Positions 12,801-23,672 of a stretch of 64,000 nucleotides of DNA are shown here, piece by piece. The position numbers were made by a program, and so were the translations under genes. Numbering within the stretch: the first letter of the stretch is position 1; the number at the start of each line of letters is the position of its first letter. Origin of the DNA: Arabidopsis thaliana (Eukaryota; Streptophyta; Magnoliopsida; Brassicales; Brassicaceae); contig NC_003076.8 of the NCBI RefSeq assembly GCF_000001735.4, forward strand, positions 16,371,835-16,435,834, read 5' to 3'. A model generated the notes under the pieces. That model worked only from the letters and a program-made list of their open reading frames with translations, had not been told where the DNA came from and did no database searches.

Positions 12801-13165
12801 AGAAAGTGAAGATTTATCTGGAAACAGAGTAAAGCTCAAAACTTTATAGAATAAGGTTTTTTTTTTGTCACTCTTTATAGAACAAGATTAAGACTCATCC
12901 AAAAAACAATTCAAGAAAAGTAAAATTCGATATGAAAACAGAATAAGAATCAAATAATCAAGATCTAGAAGATAAAGAAGACATACTCATAATCTAAACT
13001 CTCGATGTGTGAAACCTTGGCACCGACCAAAGCAAGAGGAGTTGAAGAAAGAGTTCTATGTCTCTTAAGCAGTGGTTGATTCAAAGTGTTGTTCTCTGGA
13101 TCTTCTCCTTCTTCTTCTCCATTGTAATTACTATTACTAATCTGCAAGTTTCCATCTTCATCCAT
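9811..13165 (-). CDS. CLC-A: Vacuolar nitrate/proton exchanger of the CLC family
   Basis: Six coding exons on the minus strand: 13165-12987, 12296-12096, 12003-11826, 11727-11195, 11120-9989, 9915-9811; the total is 775 aa, the known length of AtCLCa. Diagnostic motifs are G-P-G-I-P with the proline linked to nitrate selectivity, G-K-E-G-P with the gating glutamate, and F-A-L-E-E with the proton glutamate. These mark a 2 NO3-/H+ exchanger rather than a chloride channel. The C-terminal cytosolic part carries two CBS domains (about residues 590-770), which bind nucleotides in this family. AtCLCa loads nitrate into the vacuole. Intron 1 (12297-12986) is unusually long and repetitive. The neighbour ZFWD3 converges on it with about 440 bp between stops. 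Confidence 0.96.
12335..12900. repeat. Diverged repeats inside CLC-A intron 1
   Basis: A unit of roughly 120 bp occurs two to three times. Copy 1 is at about 12335-12452, copy 2 at about 12574-12698, and a partial copy 3 at about 12810-12895. Shared landmarks are GTCTCCATCACT, the block with AACAGAGTAAAG, and TTATAGAAAGAGATT. Copies 1 and 2 differ by many substitutions and an AT-rich insertion, so the duplication is old. Copy 3 is interrupted by the poly(T) micro-insertion at 12842-12887. Confidence 0.6.
12842..12887 (-). mobile_element. Poly(A) micro-insertion in CLC-A intron 1
   Basis: CTTTATAGAATAAGG (12842-12856) and CTTTATAGAACAAGA (12873-12887) are 13/15 identical and flank ten T followed by GTCACT. 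Read on the minus strand this is a stub AGTGAC plus A10 between target-site duplications. It lies inside an older intron repeat, which supports a later insertion. Confidence 0.55.
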
Positions 13166-13567
13166 CGATAGCTGTCTCTCTAATGATCCAAGAAACAATA
13201 AATAGGACCACTCCGAAAATTTATGAAAAGAAGAAGAAGAAGAACAAAAGTAGATTTTGGTTAGATCTTCAAGAGCTTTCTATCTATCTCTCTGTTACAA
13301 AACTACTTTTGGTTTGGATTTTCTCTGCGAATTTTGTCGTTTTTTCTAGAGAAACACTTTTATGAAGCTTTATAGATCTCTCTCTACATATGATACATGC
13401 ATGCATCAATATACACCATTATATGTATGGTGATACAAACATAACATTTAATTTAAATGTTATTTGTTGTGAGGAGGAGTCACAGTGGGTGGATGGGTAC
13501 CATATGCTATTCTCACTAAAGATAAGACAATCATTGGTCTATATTATATTGCCTACTTAAATAATAT

Positions 13568-13621
13568 AACCTAAAATAAAGGTTGTCATCAAAAAAAAAA
13601 AAAAAAAACCTAAAATGAAGG
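13568..13621 (+). mobile_element. Poly(A) micro-insertion
   Basis: AACCTAAAATAAAGG (13568-13582) and AACCTAAAATGAAGG (13607-13621) flank TTGTCATC plus 16 A. The repeats match at 14 of 15 positions, as expected of a moderately old target-site duplication. Confidence 0.6.
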
Positions 13622-15857
13622 CATGATATGTGTGTTTGTGTAGGCATCTACTATTCTCTAGCTATGTTTCAATCTGAATAGTGAATACAGTATATAGTTT
13701 TGAAATCCATTGTTGGTTTTGAAGTTAGAAGGAAGAAAGTTATAATTCTGTATACAAACCCTATATTAGTTTATTTATTCTTATCAATATTTTTAGTCCA
13801 TTTTGTTGTGTGTACAAATCTACTTTGTCTTTAGCTATATACATACTTTTGTTTTACTCGTTTTTCATGTATATTAATACCCAAAATAAATTTGAAATTA
13901 GTTTGTGATTTTGACGTAGTTGAACAACGACGAATTTTTTTATATTGAAATAATTCTTATCCACTAAGGATATAACCCTTTTTGTGTGTGTAGAAATCGA
14001 CTATTATCTAGCTATTAATTTGTACTCAATTTTTTTATTTCTTTCATTACAAATCAATATGTGATTTTGACGTAAAGTTGAAGAGGGAAAGAAAAATGAT
14101 TTACATAAACATTAAGGTAACTTTTAAGAATTTTTGTGGCAGACATAAAATGTTTTACGTCGATAGTTCCAAAATCTTTGGGCGCATAGTGCAACTTGTA
14201 TAATTTGGTTTCATAATAGGGTTTCTTGAAAAGTACTGTCAAAAATGCATATGTGGAAGTCCAAAAATACTACTCCATATCCCAAATTTCTCTAAGTAAT
14301 AGTCCCTAACAACTATTAATATCACAATTAGTTATTTATTAATTTATCAAATACATAATTATTTTAAAATAGACATTTTAAATATTTTCATGAATTTCTT
14401 GCACAGACCAACGCTCTCCATACTTTTCCGTTTTGGATCGACAAAGACGGTTGCATGTGGATCTCTAAGGCATTGACAAATCTTTTCTGTTTTCATGTAT
14501 AAAACTAATGATATTCAAACATTGTCCATAAAAAACATTACTCATAGAATACTCTACAATTTGCACTAGGGGACATAAACAAAATTTGTTTCGGTTGCTT
14601 GTGTACACATGGTAGATCACAATAATAATCTTCTTTTTAATTCCTTCATTTTTCATTATACATCACACATTACCTGAATAAGTAGCTTCTATCTTTTTTA
14701 TTCTCCCATGTACTTTTTTCATATATCATTTCATCCGTTTTCATATAAATATCGATTCAAACTTTTTACTTAACTTTTAAAAATATGGAAAGAAGAAATC
14801 AAATATCAACATTTAAATAAGATTTTGTAATTATTTTTCTTCTAATTCATATAATTCATTCTTGATTCTTCATTGATCAGCCATTTGCCCATTTGGTTGC
14901 GTACTGGCCAAGTGACTATATCTCTCTTCTGTTAAATTGGTGACTTGTGTCAAATGACAACTCAGCCACTAGGTCTGACAGATCAGCAAAAACCTTTGTA
15001 ACCAATAAGTATGAACATGTGTAATCTTACACATTCGTTCGATAATTCCAAGATCCAACGATCAAAAGAATTCCGACCCTTGAGGTCATCGAACAGCCCT
15101 TTTTAAATTTTCTCTTGTACGAGTATTTATCTCTAATCATTTATTCTCCAAACACGTGATTTATATATTCCGGACCCTAGAAACGTCCAATTGGAGAAAT
15201 ATATTTGACCACATAAACGTAGATATAATTAATCTTTAACATTATACGATGTTTTGTGTACTACTTAGTCTACTTTGTTGTTGAATAAGTATAATTTAGT
15301 TATATATATACTTATAAGTTGTAAATCAATATGAAATGGATGAGACTGAAGTATCCCATAACTAAATATGAGAAATTATTATGAAAAAAAATATATAAAT
15401 ATTCAAAAGTATGAGTGGCAAAACCATAGAAATTATACAACCCAAAAAGAAGATATGAAATAAATACTCTAAGAAAATGCTATTAGCTCTAAGGTATTGA
15501 GCGTCTGAGGTGATTGTACATAAGCGATTAATCAAATCTAAATGAACTTCGAGCAAATTTTTACTGGTGGTTAGCTATGTTTCCCGTCACAGTAGTTATT
15601 CGAAATTTGCTCTATTTGTTAGGATTCAAAAGTTGATAACTAGTACATAAATAACCTTTACTTCTTTTTATTTATATAAATTTTGTTTTTAATGCAGGAA
15701 ATCTATTTTAATGAGTTGTACCATTTGTTTAATTACAATGACAAACACATTATATTGTTACCTAGCTAGTTCGGGTACTATGGATAGTGTGGGACTAAAA
15801 TCCTAGAATTGCAAGATTGCTATGGGGTCTGGGAGCATGGTTTTGTTCAACTGAGAA

Positions 15858-16172
15858 TCCCTTTATTATTAAAAAGGAAGTACAAATTGAAATTTTGTCT
15901 AATTTGACATCAATTTTGATTTCAATTTTGGATTTTGTTTTATGCTATTCAAAATTATTAAGGGTAATTTTGTCTTAACAATCTCCTAAACTTTATATGA
16001 TCCGATTCAATCAAAACCGTTCAACAAAAATAATATTCAAATCATATATTACGATTCTTACTAATCACTAAAAAATTATATTTATAAGTTTAGAATATCA
16101 AATTTATTCGAATATTTAGTATAAAAACCAAATAAACCGATTGCCCGCTGTAAACCGCGGGTTAAAACCTAG
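15858..16172 (+). mobile_element. Small non-autonomous Helitron, ends intact
   Basis: The element starts with TC after an A (TCCCTTTATTATTAAAAAGG). It ends with a hairpin (CCCGC 16144-16148 paired with GCGGG 16157-16161), a short AT spacer and CTAG at 16169-16172, followed by a host T. TC at the start, CTRR at the end, an A/T insertion site, a subterminal 3' hairpin and no target duplication are the defining Helitron features. At 315 bp it has no coding capacity and would depend on a Rep-helicase supplied elsewhere. Confidence 0.7.
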
Positions 16173-17127
16173 TTGTGCTGAATTTTGTCATACAGTAATA
16201 AATTGATGAAAGTAAGAACACAAAAATGTTTACGAAGAATTATAATACTCTCATAAATTGATCATGTTATAATATTTGGTATAAAATATCAAATAATATA
16301 CATCCCAACAAAAAGAAAGGAGATATATACTCTACAAAAAACGACTAGTCTATCAAGTAAACTATTAGGTGTTGGTAATTTAAACTTCTATTCATCCATA
16401 AAATGAGAATTAAAATTTTAGATATTCGCATTATCAAATATTGGTATAGCAGAGAGAAAACTACTCTATATATGTTTCTAAGAAATTATGTTTTGGATTT
16501 TTTCACACAAATTTAGAAAAAATATTTTTATTTTTATTTTTATTTTTGTTAGTTTAGTAATATTAATTCTACTTCTCTTTTTTCTTTATTGGTTACAGAT
16601 GAAAGTAATAATAACATTGATAAAAACATTAATTTTTGTGGAACAAGAAAAAAAAATCTTTAGGAAATAGATGGAGTAGTTAACTTGTTATGATCCATGG
16701 TACGTATAAAGAAATTATTTAGAAAATTCTTGGTTACCAAATAATTATAATAAATAATCCAACCAACCGAATAATGTGTTGTACATAAATTTTGGTCAGA
16801 AATGGGGCCAGTAGAGAAGAAGCTACACTTGGCATATGCGAAACCATGTGATCCATATGTAGAGTCCCTATTTGACGACGATCTTGTGATTAGATCTAAA
16901 TCCAACTGGCTGGTTTCATGAATGAGCTACGTATCTCGTCATGGTTCATGTGACTTTTGTTTTTCGCTTTTTATTTATTTTTTGGTTTCTTTCCCTCATG
17001 ATTGAGAATTTGAGATGATGAAAGAAAAAATTACTGACCGAAAAATAGACACAATTATAAGTACAAACAGAAGTTATATGTTAATATGTTAATATGATAT
17101 GATAAGAAAACAGAAGTTATATACAAA

Positions 17128-17179
17128 TTATAAACAAAATAGGCCCTTTAACAAAAAAAAAAAAGTTATAAACAAAATA
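17128..17179 (+). mobile_element. Poly(A) micro-insertion
   Basis: Perfect 14-bp copies of TTATAAACAAAATA (17128-17141 and 17166-17179) flank GGCCCTTTAAC followed by 12 A and a G. Same architecture as the other poly(A) micro-insertions here. Confidence 0.6.
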
Positions 17180-18628
17180 TTTGGTTTTCTTGTTTGTAAA
17201 ATTGTTCGGACCAACAATTTCTTTTTATGTAAAGATTGTTGGAGATAACATTTTGTTTATAATGTAGCTAAATGGGAACATGGTCAAAGCTTTCGGAAGA
17301 GTATCTTTCGTGTTAACGGCAATTAAGAGATGCATCCATTCGTGATATATAATACATAAAACAAAAACATTATCATGTGTTATAATTGGAGCAATATAAT
17401 CCGCCAATCTTAACCAATATGCATGCATCTGTTTATTACAAGTTTTTGGTTCAAAAACTATAGTCCATTATGTTTTTATATAGGGTTCAGGATTTAAAAA
17501 ATATATATTGTTTTTTTTTGGGTTTTAATGTTAAGCTAAAATCGATATTGCTTTAGGTTGGATAATTTAGTTTACGTGATAATCTTTTTATAAGTTAATC
17601 AATGAGAGAAAGCGTAACAACTTACCAGATTCATGAGTTTTCAACACTTATATTAGATTTATGAAGAAAAAAATATTTGATTTATGAACAATTAACAAAT
17701 CTTCAGTCTTTTCATGATGAAATTTAATAATGCGGATATCGAGATTTGCATATTTGCTTTGAGTATGAAGTTAGGCAAAGTTATTGGCGAAAATATTATT
17801 TTAATTTTGGAAAAAAGAAACAAAAACTTCAACAAAAAAGATGGTAATGTTGAACACGGCGTCGACTCACCGCCTATGGCCGACCAGATACGTACACTCT
17901 TGATATGTTTGTTATGTAATTCCTCGACTTTGGGGATGAGATGATAGTGACCAAAAGATTATAAACAAATTAATAATATTTTTCAAAAATTAAGTGAATT
18001 AGAAAAACATTAGACAAGAAAAATTTATTTAAGGATTAGGTAGTTTTAGTTTATCAGAATCTTCAAGAGAGTGACCGTTTTTTTAGTCTTCGGATCATAC
18101 CCAATATTTCTTTTCGAATGTTCAATTTTAATACTACTACTATTATTAATTAATTAATCATACACGATAATCGTGTGTTTAAATATTAATGGCGGTGACA
18201 GTATTATAAATATATACAATCAATTAGAATATAACATAAGAAAAAGTCTTTTGTAATTAAATAACCAAATGCTGGAGGTTTATTTGTAAAAATATGATAA
18301 CATGTAAAATAGCATGCATTTTTTATAAAAAAAACATACACAAATGTTACATAATTTGTTTAAAACATATGTGATATGTATCATATACTCTACTTATTCG
18401 TGATTTTGCCACCTAATTATCATTTTTCAAATAATCATTCCACATATATATGGTCATTTTAAAGAATATTGGAAATATAAAGAACTAAATTTATAGTACT
18501 AATCAGCTGATTTACCTTTTTGAAATGACATCAATATTTCTAGTTAATATTTCAAACATCAATATTTCTAGTTAATATATGCAATGATGACAGAGAATTA
18601 AAGATATTTTGGAGTATTATTTGTAACA

Positions 18629-18669
18629 CCAAAAATACTCACCTTGGGATGGAAGTTGAGTATTTTTGG
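18629..18669. repeat. 13-bp inverted repeat (hairpin)
   Basis: CCAAAAATACTCA (18629-18641) and its exact reverse complement TGAGTATTTTTGG (18657-18669) enclose 15 bases. GGAGTATT also occurs just outside both arms, which suggests the core of a small degraded MITE. I could not define ends or a target duplication. Confidence 0.45.
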
Positions 18670-19410
18670 AGTATTAATTTAGAGGAGATAATTTATGTTT
18701 TAATAGGTATTAACAAACGTCTATGGATGTGAGTGTCTAAGATATCAAAACTCAAGTTGGTTATAAAGAAACAAAAGGTCGAACATCAAACATCAATATT
18801 TCTAGAAACATAAATACGTTCAAGAATCAAGATTATATATTGTTATCCCCTTTTGGGGTCTGACTTGTCAAATCTTATCAACTTCTTTTACATTTGCTTA
18901 TCTAGTAAACCAACAATATTCACTAATCAAATCATTGGCTACTGAGACATCATCACCGGTTAAAATATTCCGGTTTAAGGACAAATGATTGGTTTTGTTT
19001 CCCTTATTGGCTATTTATGGATTGCAATAATTTACTTTCTCTTTTATATATTACAAGATGTAATTTAGATTACTGTACTTACGTTACTCTTGTCGGCCTG
19101 ATTGGTAAATAAATATTTAATATACAGTGACCGTATCTCTGTGGCCATTATATTCTTTTTGTTTTTCCTTCAATAGTGAAGGCTAAACTAACCAGTTTAA
19201 TATGAATATATATAATCATAATGATTTTGAATCATATTCTTATATATATATTATAGTTTTTTGTTTATTTTAATATGAACAAGACACCACATATTCCGAT
19301 GATATACAATACTACTAGACATAATTAAATACCTACGAAATATATTTCACCAAGAATATACCTACGAAATATTTACACATTTTTATGTTATAATTTCTTT
19401 TAAGGTTCTC

Positions 19411-19438
19411 AATATATATATATATATATATATATATT
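19411..19438. repeat. (AT)n microsatellite
   Basis: About fourteen uninterrupted AT units in an AT-rich flank; likely length-polymorphic. Confidence 0.8.
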
Positions 19439-19924
19439 ATTTAAAAATATATGGATCAATCTATACAACCCATAATTCGCCATTCTCTTTATTTATTTAG
19501 AAAATAAAAGTTACTGAACCCATGAAATAAACGGTGGGTTGAAGTACATGAATAAGGGTCGGACCTAGCAATCCATTTTAATGCAGCAAGTAATTAAATA
19601 TATTTGAAAAAACATCTGGAATCAGAAAACAAATATTAAAAATGGATGTAAACTTGGAGAAACGATCTGTCCTAACAACAATCTCTATTTGAGTCAAACA
19701 AAATTAATTTGAGTAATAAATTCTGAAAGGTGCAAAATGCAATTATTTGTCATAAAAGAGAGAATCCCAATAATTAGTGTATAGTATAATCTAACCATTA
19801 TTTACTTAACAAATATGGATTTGGAAGCAAAAGGAAATGACTGTAACCAGATTCTGCATGAACCCCTTCTTATCTATTCAATGTATTCACCATTAATGCC
19901 AATATAACAAAAGGACATATATTT

Positions 19925-19971
19925 TGGACTTCCAAGATTTTTTTTTTGGTCGAAATGGACTTTCAAGATTT
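19925..19971 (-). mobile_element. Poly(A) micro-insertion upstream of the DUF271 gene
   Basis: TGGACTTCCAAGATTT (19925-19940) and TGGACTTTCAAGATTT (19956-19971) match at 15 of 16 positions and flank a T run followed by GGTCGAAA. In the poly(A) sense the stub is TTTCGACC. It lies about 40 bp upstream of the start codon at 20013, so it is in or next to the 5' UTR. Confidence 0.55.
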
Positions 19972-20012
19972 TATATTCTAAGATTTTGCAATCAAAACTC
20001 AGTAGAACAAAA

Positions 20013-21541
20013 ATGAAGATTGTAAGGATAGTGAAATCACCTTACCTTGTCATATGTTGCCTTCTCTTGATCATTCTTTGGTTATTGTCTCATCATGATC
20101 ATAATCATCACTCTTGTGCTCCATACATGAATACTATCAGAGGAACACAATTCTCGCATCTTCAACCTGTAAGATCAAGATTATGATCCAATTATGATGC
20201 TTTTTATTTAATAACATTATATATTGATAGATTTGGTATTTCTGATCATAGGAATCTTCAGGCTTATCGAGTCTACTTAAAGAAGCAGCTACAGAAGACA
20301 AGATAGTGATTATTACCATGGTCGATCGAGAATGGGCAAAACCTGACTCTATTCTTGATCTATTCCTGGAGAGTGTACGGATTGGAGAAAGAACCAAACA
20401 CTTGCTAAACCATTTGATCGTTGTGGCTTTAGATGATCAAGCTCTTCGATATTGTCTTCGTGCCCACCCACATTGTTACCTTCATAGATATTCTAGAAAA
20501 AAATCAGAATCTTTAAAACCAGATGGTCTTGTTACCGGTTGGAACAAGAAGTCTTTGGTTAAAGAGATCTTAGAACTCGGCTACCACATAATGTTCACCG
20601 TAAGTTCTCTTAATGCAAATGTTTCCCTTTCTACAACCAGTTTTTATAGAACAAGTATGACTTTGTATTCAAGAACCTAGGTTAGGTACTTAGGTGGGCA
20701 CCTAGCTAGATTGGCATATCCCGCTCCATGAATAACCTTAGATGGTGGATTTATGAGTTTTTTCCACCTAATATATATTTTTTTTTATTCAAATTTATTG
20801 TTTTTGTCCATCTAATTCTTCAGAATCATTATTTCTAATTATTATATATGTCTTAGAATAGTGAAACAACTAGAGTTTGAAGTAGAAGAAATGTTCTGAT
20901 ATCACAAAGCCAAAAAAATAGATCAAAATTTATTTTATTTTTATCTAAATCATTTGTTTGTAACAAATTGTAATATTGATTTGTTAACAAGTTTTAAAAT
21001 TGAATTATTGATTGTAGTGTTTATAGACCATGTTGTTTACGTTTTTGGTTACATAGACGCTTAAAATTGGTTGCAGGAAGCAGATGTGATGTGGCTAAGA
21101 AATCCTCTAATGCACTGCAACCCACAAAATGCAATATCAGTGGCTTGCGGGAACTCATTAATTGATCATCAACATGATCATTTAACAACGGAAAACACAG
21201 GAGGTTTCTTCTATGCCAAGTCCAATGATATAACCATAGACATGTTTAATATCTTGAACGTAGAAAGGGTTTTGTATCCTGCAACTGGAAACCAATCCTT
21301 GTGTGATATTGTCAAGCGCGAAGATGTAATCAAAGCCCTTGATAAGAAAGTCACCTTCTTGGATGATGCTAACTTTGGGAAGTTTTGTCAACCAAATCCG
21401 CAAGATCAAAGCAAGATAACAACAGTCCATGCAAGTTGTTGTCATGATACAAAGAGTAAGGTGCGTTACCTAAAGCTACTTCTCCAGGACCGGAAAAATA
21501 TGAATCCGCAATGGATTATTCCAAGCCAGTTATGCAGATGA
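20013..21541 (+). CDS. Putative nucleotide-diphospho-sugar transferase, DUF271 type
   Basis: Three exons (20013-20168, 20252-20599, 21077-21541) give 322 aa. Residues about 7-25 form an uncleaved signal anchor (YLVICCLLLIILWLL), giving a type II Golgi topology. The luminal part has the family's V-I-I-T-M-V-D-R-E-W segment, then V-V-A-L-D-D-Q-A, and at the start of exon 3 E-A-D-V-M-W-L-R-N-P. That last block is the position of the metal-binding D-x-D motif; here the first Asp is Glu. The C-terminus has several cysteines. The family is related to GT77 glycosyltransferases; donor and acceptor are unknown. I chose ATG 20013 because the frame's extension upstream lacks an ATG. Corresponds to AT5G40900 by order. 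Confidence 0.85.
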
Positions 21542-21620
21542 TTTTATTCGTTACAATTTTTTTTAACATATGTATAACATTTTGTACAACATGAAAGAAC
21601 GAAAAACTACATTACCTTAA

Positions 21621-22099
21621 GACCATGTTTATAGGTGATTTTATTTGAGTATCATAAGCCCAAAAATCATTTTTTAATGCAGTAAAGCATGTATTTGGGC
21701 ATGATCTGTATCAGTCCACTGATACTTTTGATACTGAGTATCAGATGACGTGACATCACACCATTGGTTCAGCGAAAACAAAGAAAAAAAAGAAAAATCT
21801 TCTCTCCTCTCTCACTGATAATACTATTTTTCTTTCGTTCTCTTCTACAAACCTAAAAAATCAGAGCGATAAACGAACAGGTATGATTGAACTGAACCTA
21901 AAAACCATTTTCCTTTCGTTTTTATATATTTATTTTCGATGTTGCAATTTTTTTCTTTTTATGATATTTAAACCGGTCTCACCAATAGAAATCGATTTAT
22001 TACGAGTATCATACAAAATCTTAAATAATAAACAAACATTAAAATTAATATTAAAAAATTACTAATGATATTCTATGAGTATCAACTATATACATGCTC
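21621..22099. mobile_element. Harbinger-type MITE, 479 bp
   Basis: The left end GACCATGTTTATAGGTGAT and the reverse complement of the right end GAGCATGTATATAGTTGAT match at 16 of 19 positions, and similarity continues to a shared GAGTATC/GATACTC. Both sides carry the trinucleotide TAA (21618-21620 and 22100-22102), the target duplication typical of PIF/Harbinger elements. The interior has no transposase. It lies about 75 bp from a truncated NB-ARC relic, so it may mark a breakpoint. Confidence 0.75.
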
Positions 22100-22174
22100 T
22101 AAGTTTTGACCAAAAAGTAGCCTCATCTGAAGATTCATCCTCTAAATAACTCATCTTTTAGACTTTGTGGCAAC

Positions 22175-22526
22175 AGTTGAAGGCACATGGGATCAATGTT
22201 ATCTACCATGTAGATTATCCATCCGAAGGATAGGCGCTTGAGATCTTTTGTCTATATGCTTTTAAACAAAGTTCTCGGCGGGATGGTTATGAAGAGCATG
22301 CAGCAAAAGTAGTTAAGCTTTGCGGTAATCTTCCACTGGCCATTCGTGTTGTGGGTTCTTCTTTTAATGGAGACAGCTAAGATGAGCGGATGCTTCAATT
22401 ATATGGGACAGAAACTAATCTTGATAGAAAAATTGAGGATTTCGTCTTCAGAGTGGGTTATGACAAATTGTTGGAGAAACATCATTCTCGGTTTCTTCAT
22501 ATTGCATGTTTTATGTGACAACCATG
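22175..22526 (+). pseudogene. TNL relic: NB-ARC domain fragment
   Basis: About 350 bp closely related to TNL copies 1 and 2 (compare 24770-25130), covering the part after RNBS-B through the GLPL region to the start of the ARC2 segment. It carries several lesions: an in-frame stop where the paralogues read P-S-E-E-E-A, another after G-D-S, and a deletion of about 20 bp near the end. There is no TIR, P-loop or LRR. It is followed directly by a TOM20-like promoter and exon, the same TNL-then-TOM20 order seen at 32388-32689, so it is the leftover of a third TNL/TOM20 unit. Confidence 0.85.
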
Positions 22527-22544
22527 GGTCGAAGACCCCAATAT

Positions 22545-22950
22545 ATTTTTGTATTCTTTATTGGGCTGACTTTATCATAAAGCCCATAAGGCCCATTACT
22601 TTATTCTGTAGGATTCGTGAAACGGCCTTATGATTATGAATTCTGCAATAAAAAAAATTCGTGATTTGTCGTTACGGAAGAAAAAAGGGAAAAAATCGCG
22701 AAGCTTGAGAACACATAGATATGCAGAGTGAAATCGGGAGATTGATGTTCCCTGAAGATGCTCGAAAAGTAGCTGAATCAATCTCTAGATTCCGATGTTC
22801 GCAGTTTAATTCTCATCGGAGAATTTGTACTTCGATTTGGGTTTCTTTGATTTTTTCTTTTGTAGAACTTGACGAGATGGGGAGGAGCATTACTGGAAAT
22901 TTCACAGTTTCAGAAAGTCTCTGAAGTCAAAACAAATGAATCTAGGTGCT
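22545..22950 (+). pseudogene. TOM20 relic: promoter, exon 1 and exon 2
   Basis: Similar to TOM20-4 from its promoter (GGGCTGACTTTA, AAGCCCATAAGGCC) through exon 1 (M-Q-S-E-I-G-R-L-M-F-P-E-D-A-R-K-V-A-E against TOM20-4 M-Q-N-E-N-E-R-L-M-V-F-E-H-A-R-K-V-A-E) and exon 2 (about 22866-22945, with the conserved DNA block TTGACGAGATGGG). The reading is disturbed after exon 1, and the remaining exons lie 4.5 kb downstream on the far side of TNL copy 1. It cannot make an import receptor. Confidence 0.8.
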
Positions 22951-23339
22951 TTTTTTTTTCCTTCTACTTTTTTTTTTTGTTAGCTTTGATGATAATTTTC
23001 AAATTCAATTTAAGAACATAACTGTCATTGATTCTGCCTGGAAATGTGAACTCTTATGGTAGGATTTCAAAATTCTCTTAAAAAAAATGAGTTCTTATGT
23101 TTATAGTGTCACTTTTGACCTTGCTTCAAAGTGGCACTTAAGATTCAGTAGTAGTAGTGCTACTTTTAATGTTTTGCAATTTTAGTAAGATGGATGTGTT
23201 TTGAGGTAACAAATGTTGGTGATTTAGCTTTGCATTCTTTGCCACTAATAACCACGTGAGAATGCTATTCAACAGACTCACGAATTATTCACCTAGTTTT
23301 GAATTATGTCTTTATCTTAATCTCTAGCTTTTATTTAGT

Positions 23340-23672
23340 TCCATAATCAAAGGAATTTAAAACTTATTCTTTGTAGGTTAGCACAAAGAAGCTGACGCCT
23401 ATGTATGCAAACTTTATACAATTGAATTCAAAATCATAAAGGTCAGTGGTCTTCGACGACTGTGGGGACACATTGTTTGTCACTTTGTATTTTTCTGTAG
23501 AAATTTCTTTGGTGTTTCTTACTATAGTGATAGTGGGAAACACAGTGTTATGTGGTCTTTGATGACTTTGGGGACACATGTTTGTTTTTTTCTCTTATCT
23601 TCTCATTTTTCCCTTAATATATAGCACATTGTGATACCTTCTTCTTCAAATCTCACTTTTACTCTATCTCTT
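23340..23672 (+). promoter_or_regulatory. TNL copy 1 promoter and leader (duplicated)
   Basis: Nearly identical to 28508-28844 upstream of TNL copy 2. Both have a TATA-like TTAATATATAG about 55 bp before the ATG. Inside each is a diverged direct repeat (a GTGGGGACACATTGTTTGT-like block and TTTGGGGACACATGTTTGT about 100 bp later). The shared 5' region implies both copies started with the same regulation. Confidence 0.6.

Larger units (their letters stand above)
13166..20012. other. 6.8-kb gene-poor region
   Basis: No supportable coding gene between the CLC-A promoter and the DUF271 gene; ORFs are short and low-complexity. It contains the CLC-A 5' flank (13166 to about 13500), poly(A) micro-insertions at 13568-13621, 17128-17179 and 19925-19971, a small Helitron at 15858-16172, a 13-bp hairpin at 18629-18669, and an (AT)n microsatellite at about 19411-19438. 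The rest is unassigned AT-rich sequence. Confidence 0.7.

Noticed and set aside
18163-18177. Perfect small palindrome ACACGAT-A-ATCGTGT
   Set aside because: Resembles a Helitron hairpin, but no CTRR end follows; probably chance in AT-rich DNA.
23631-23672. 14-residue extension of the TNL TIR exon (and the same at 28803)
   Set aside because: Begins at GTG, close to the likely transcription start; ATG at 23673 and 28845 fits the TIR family start.
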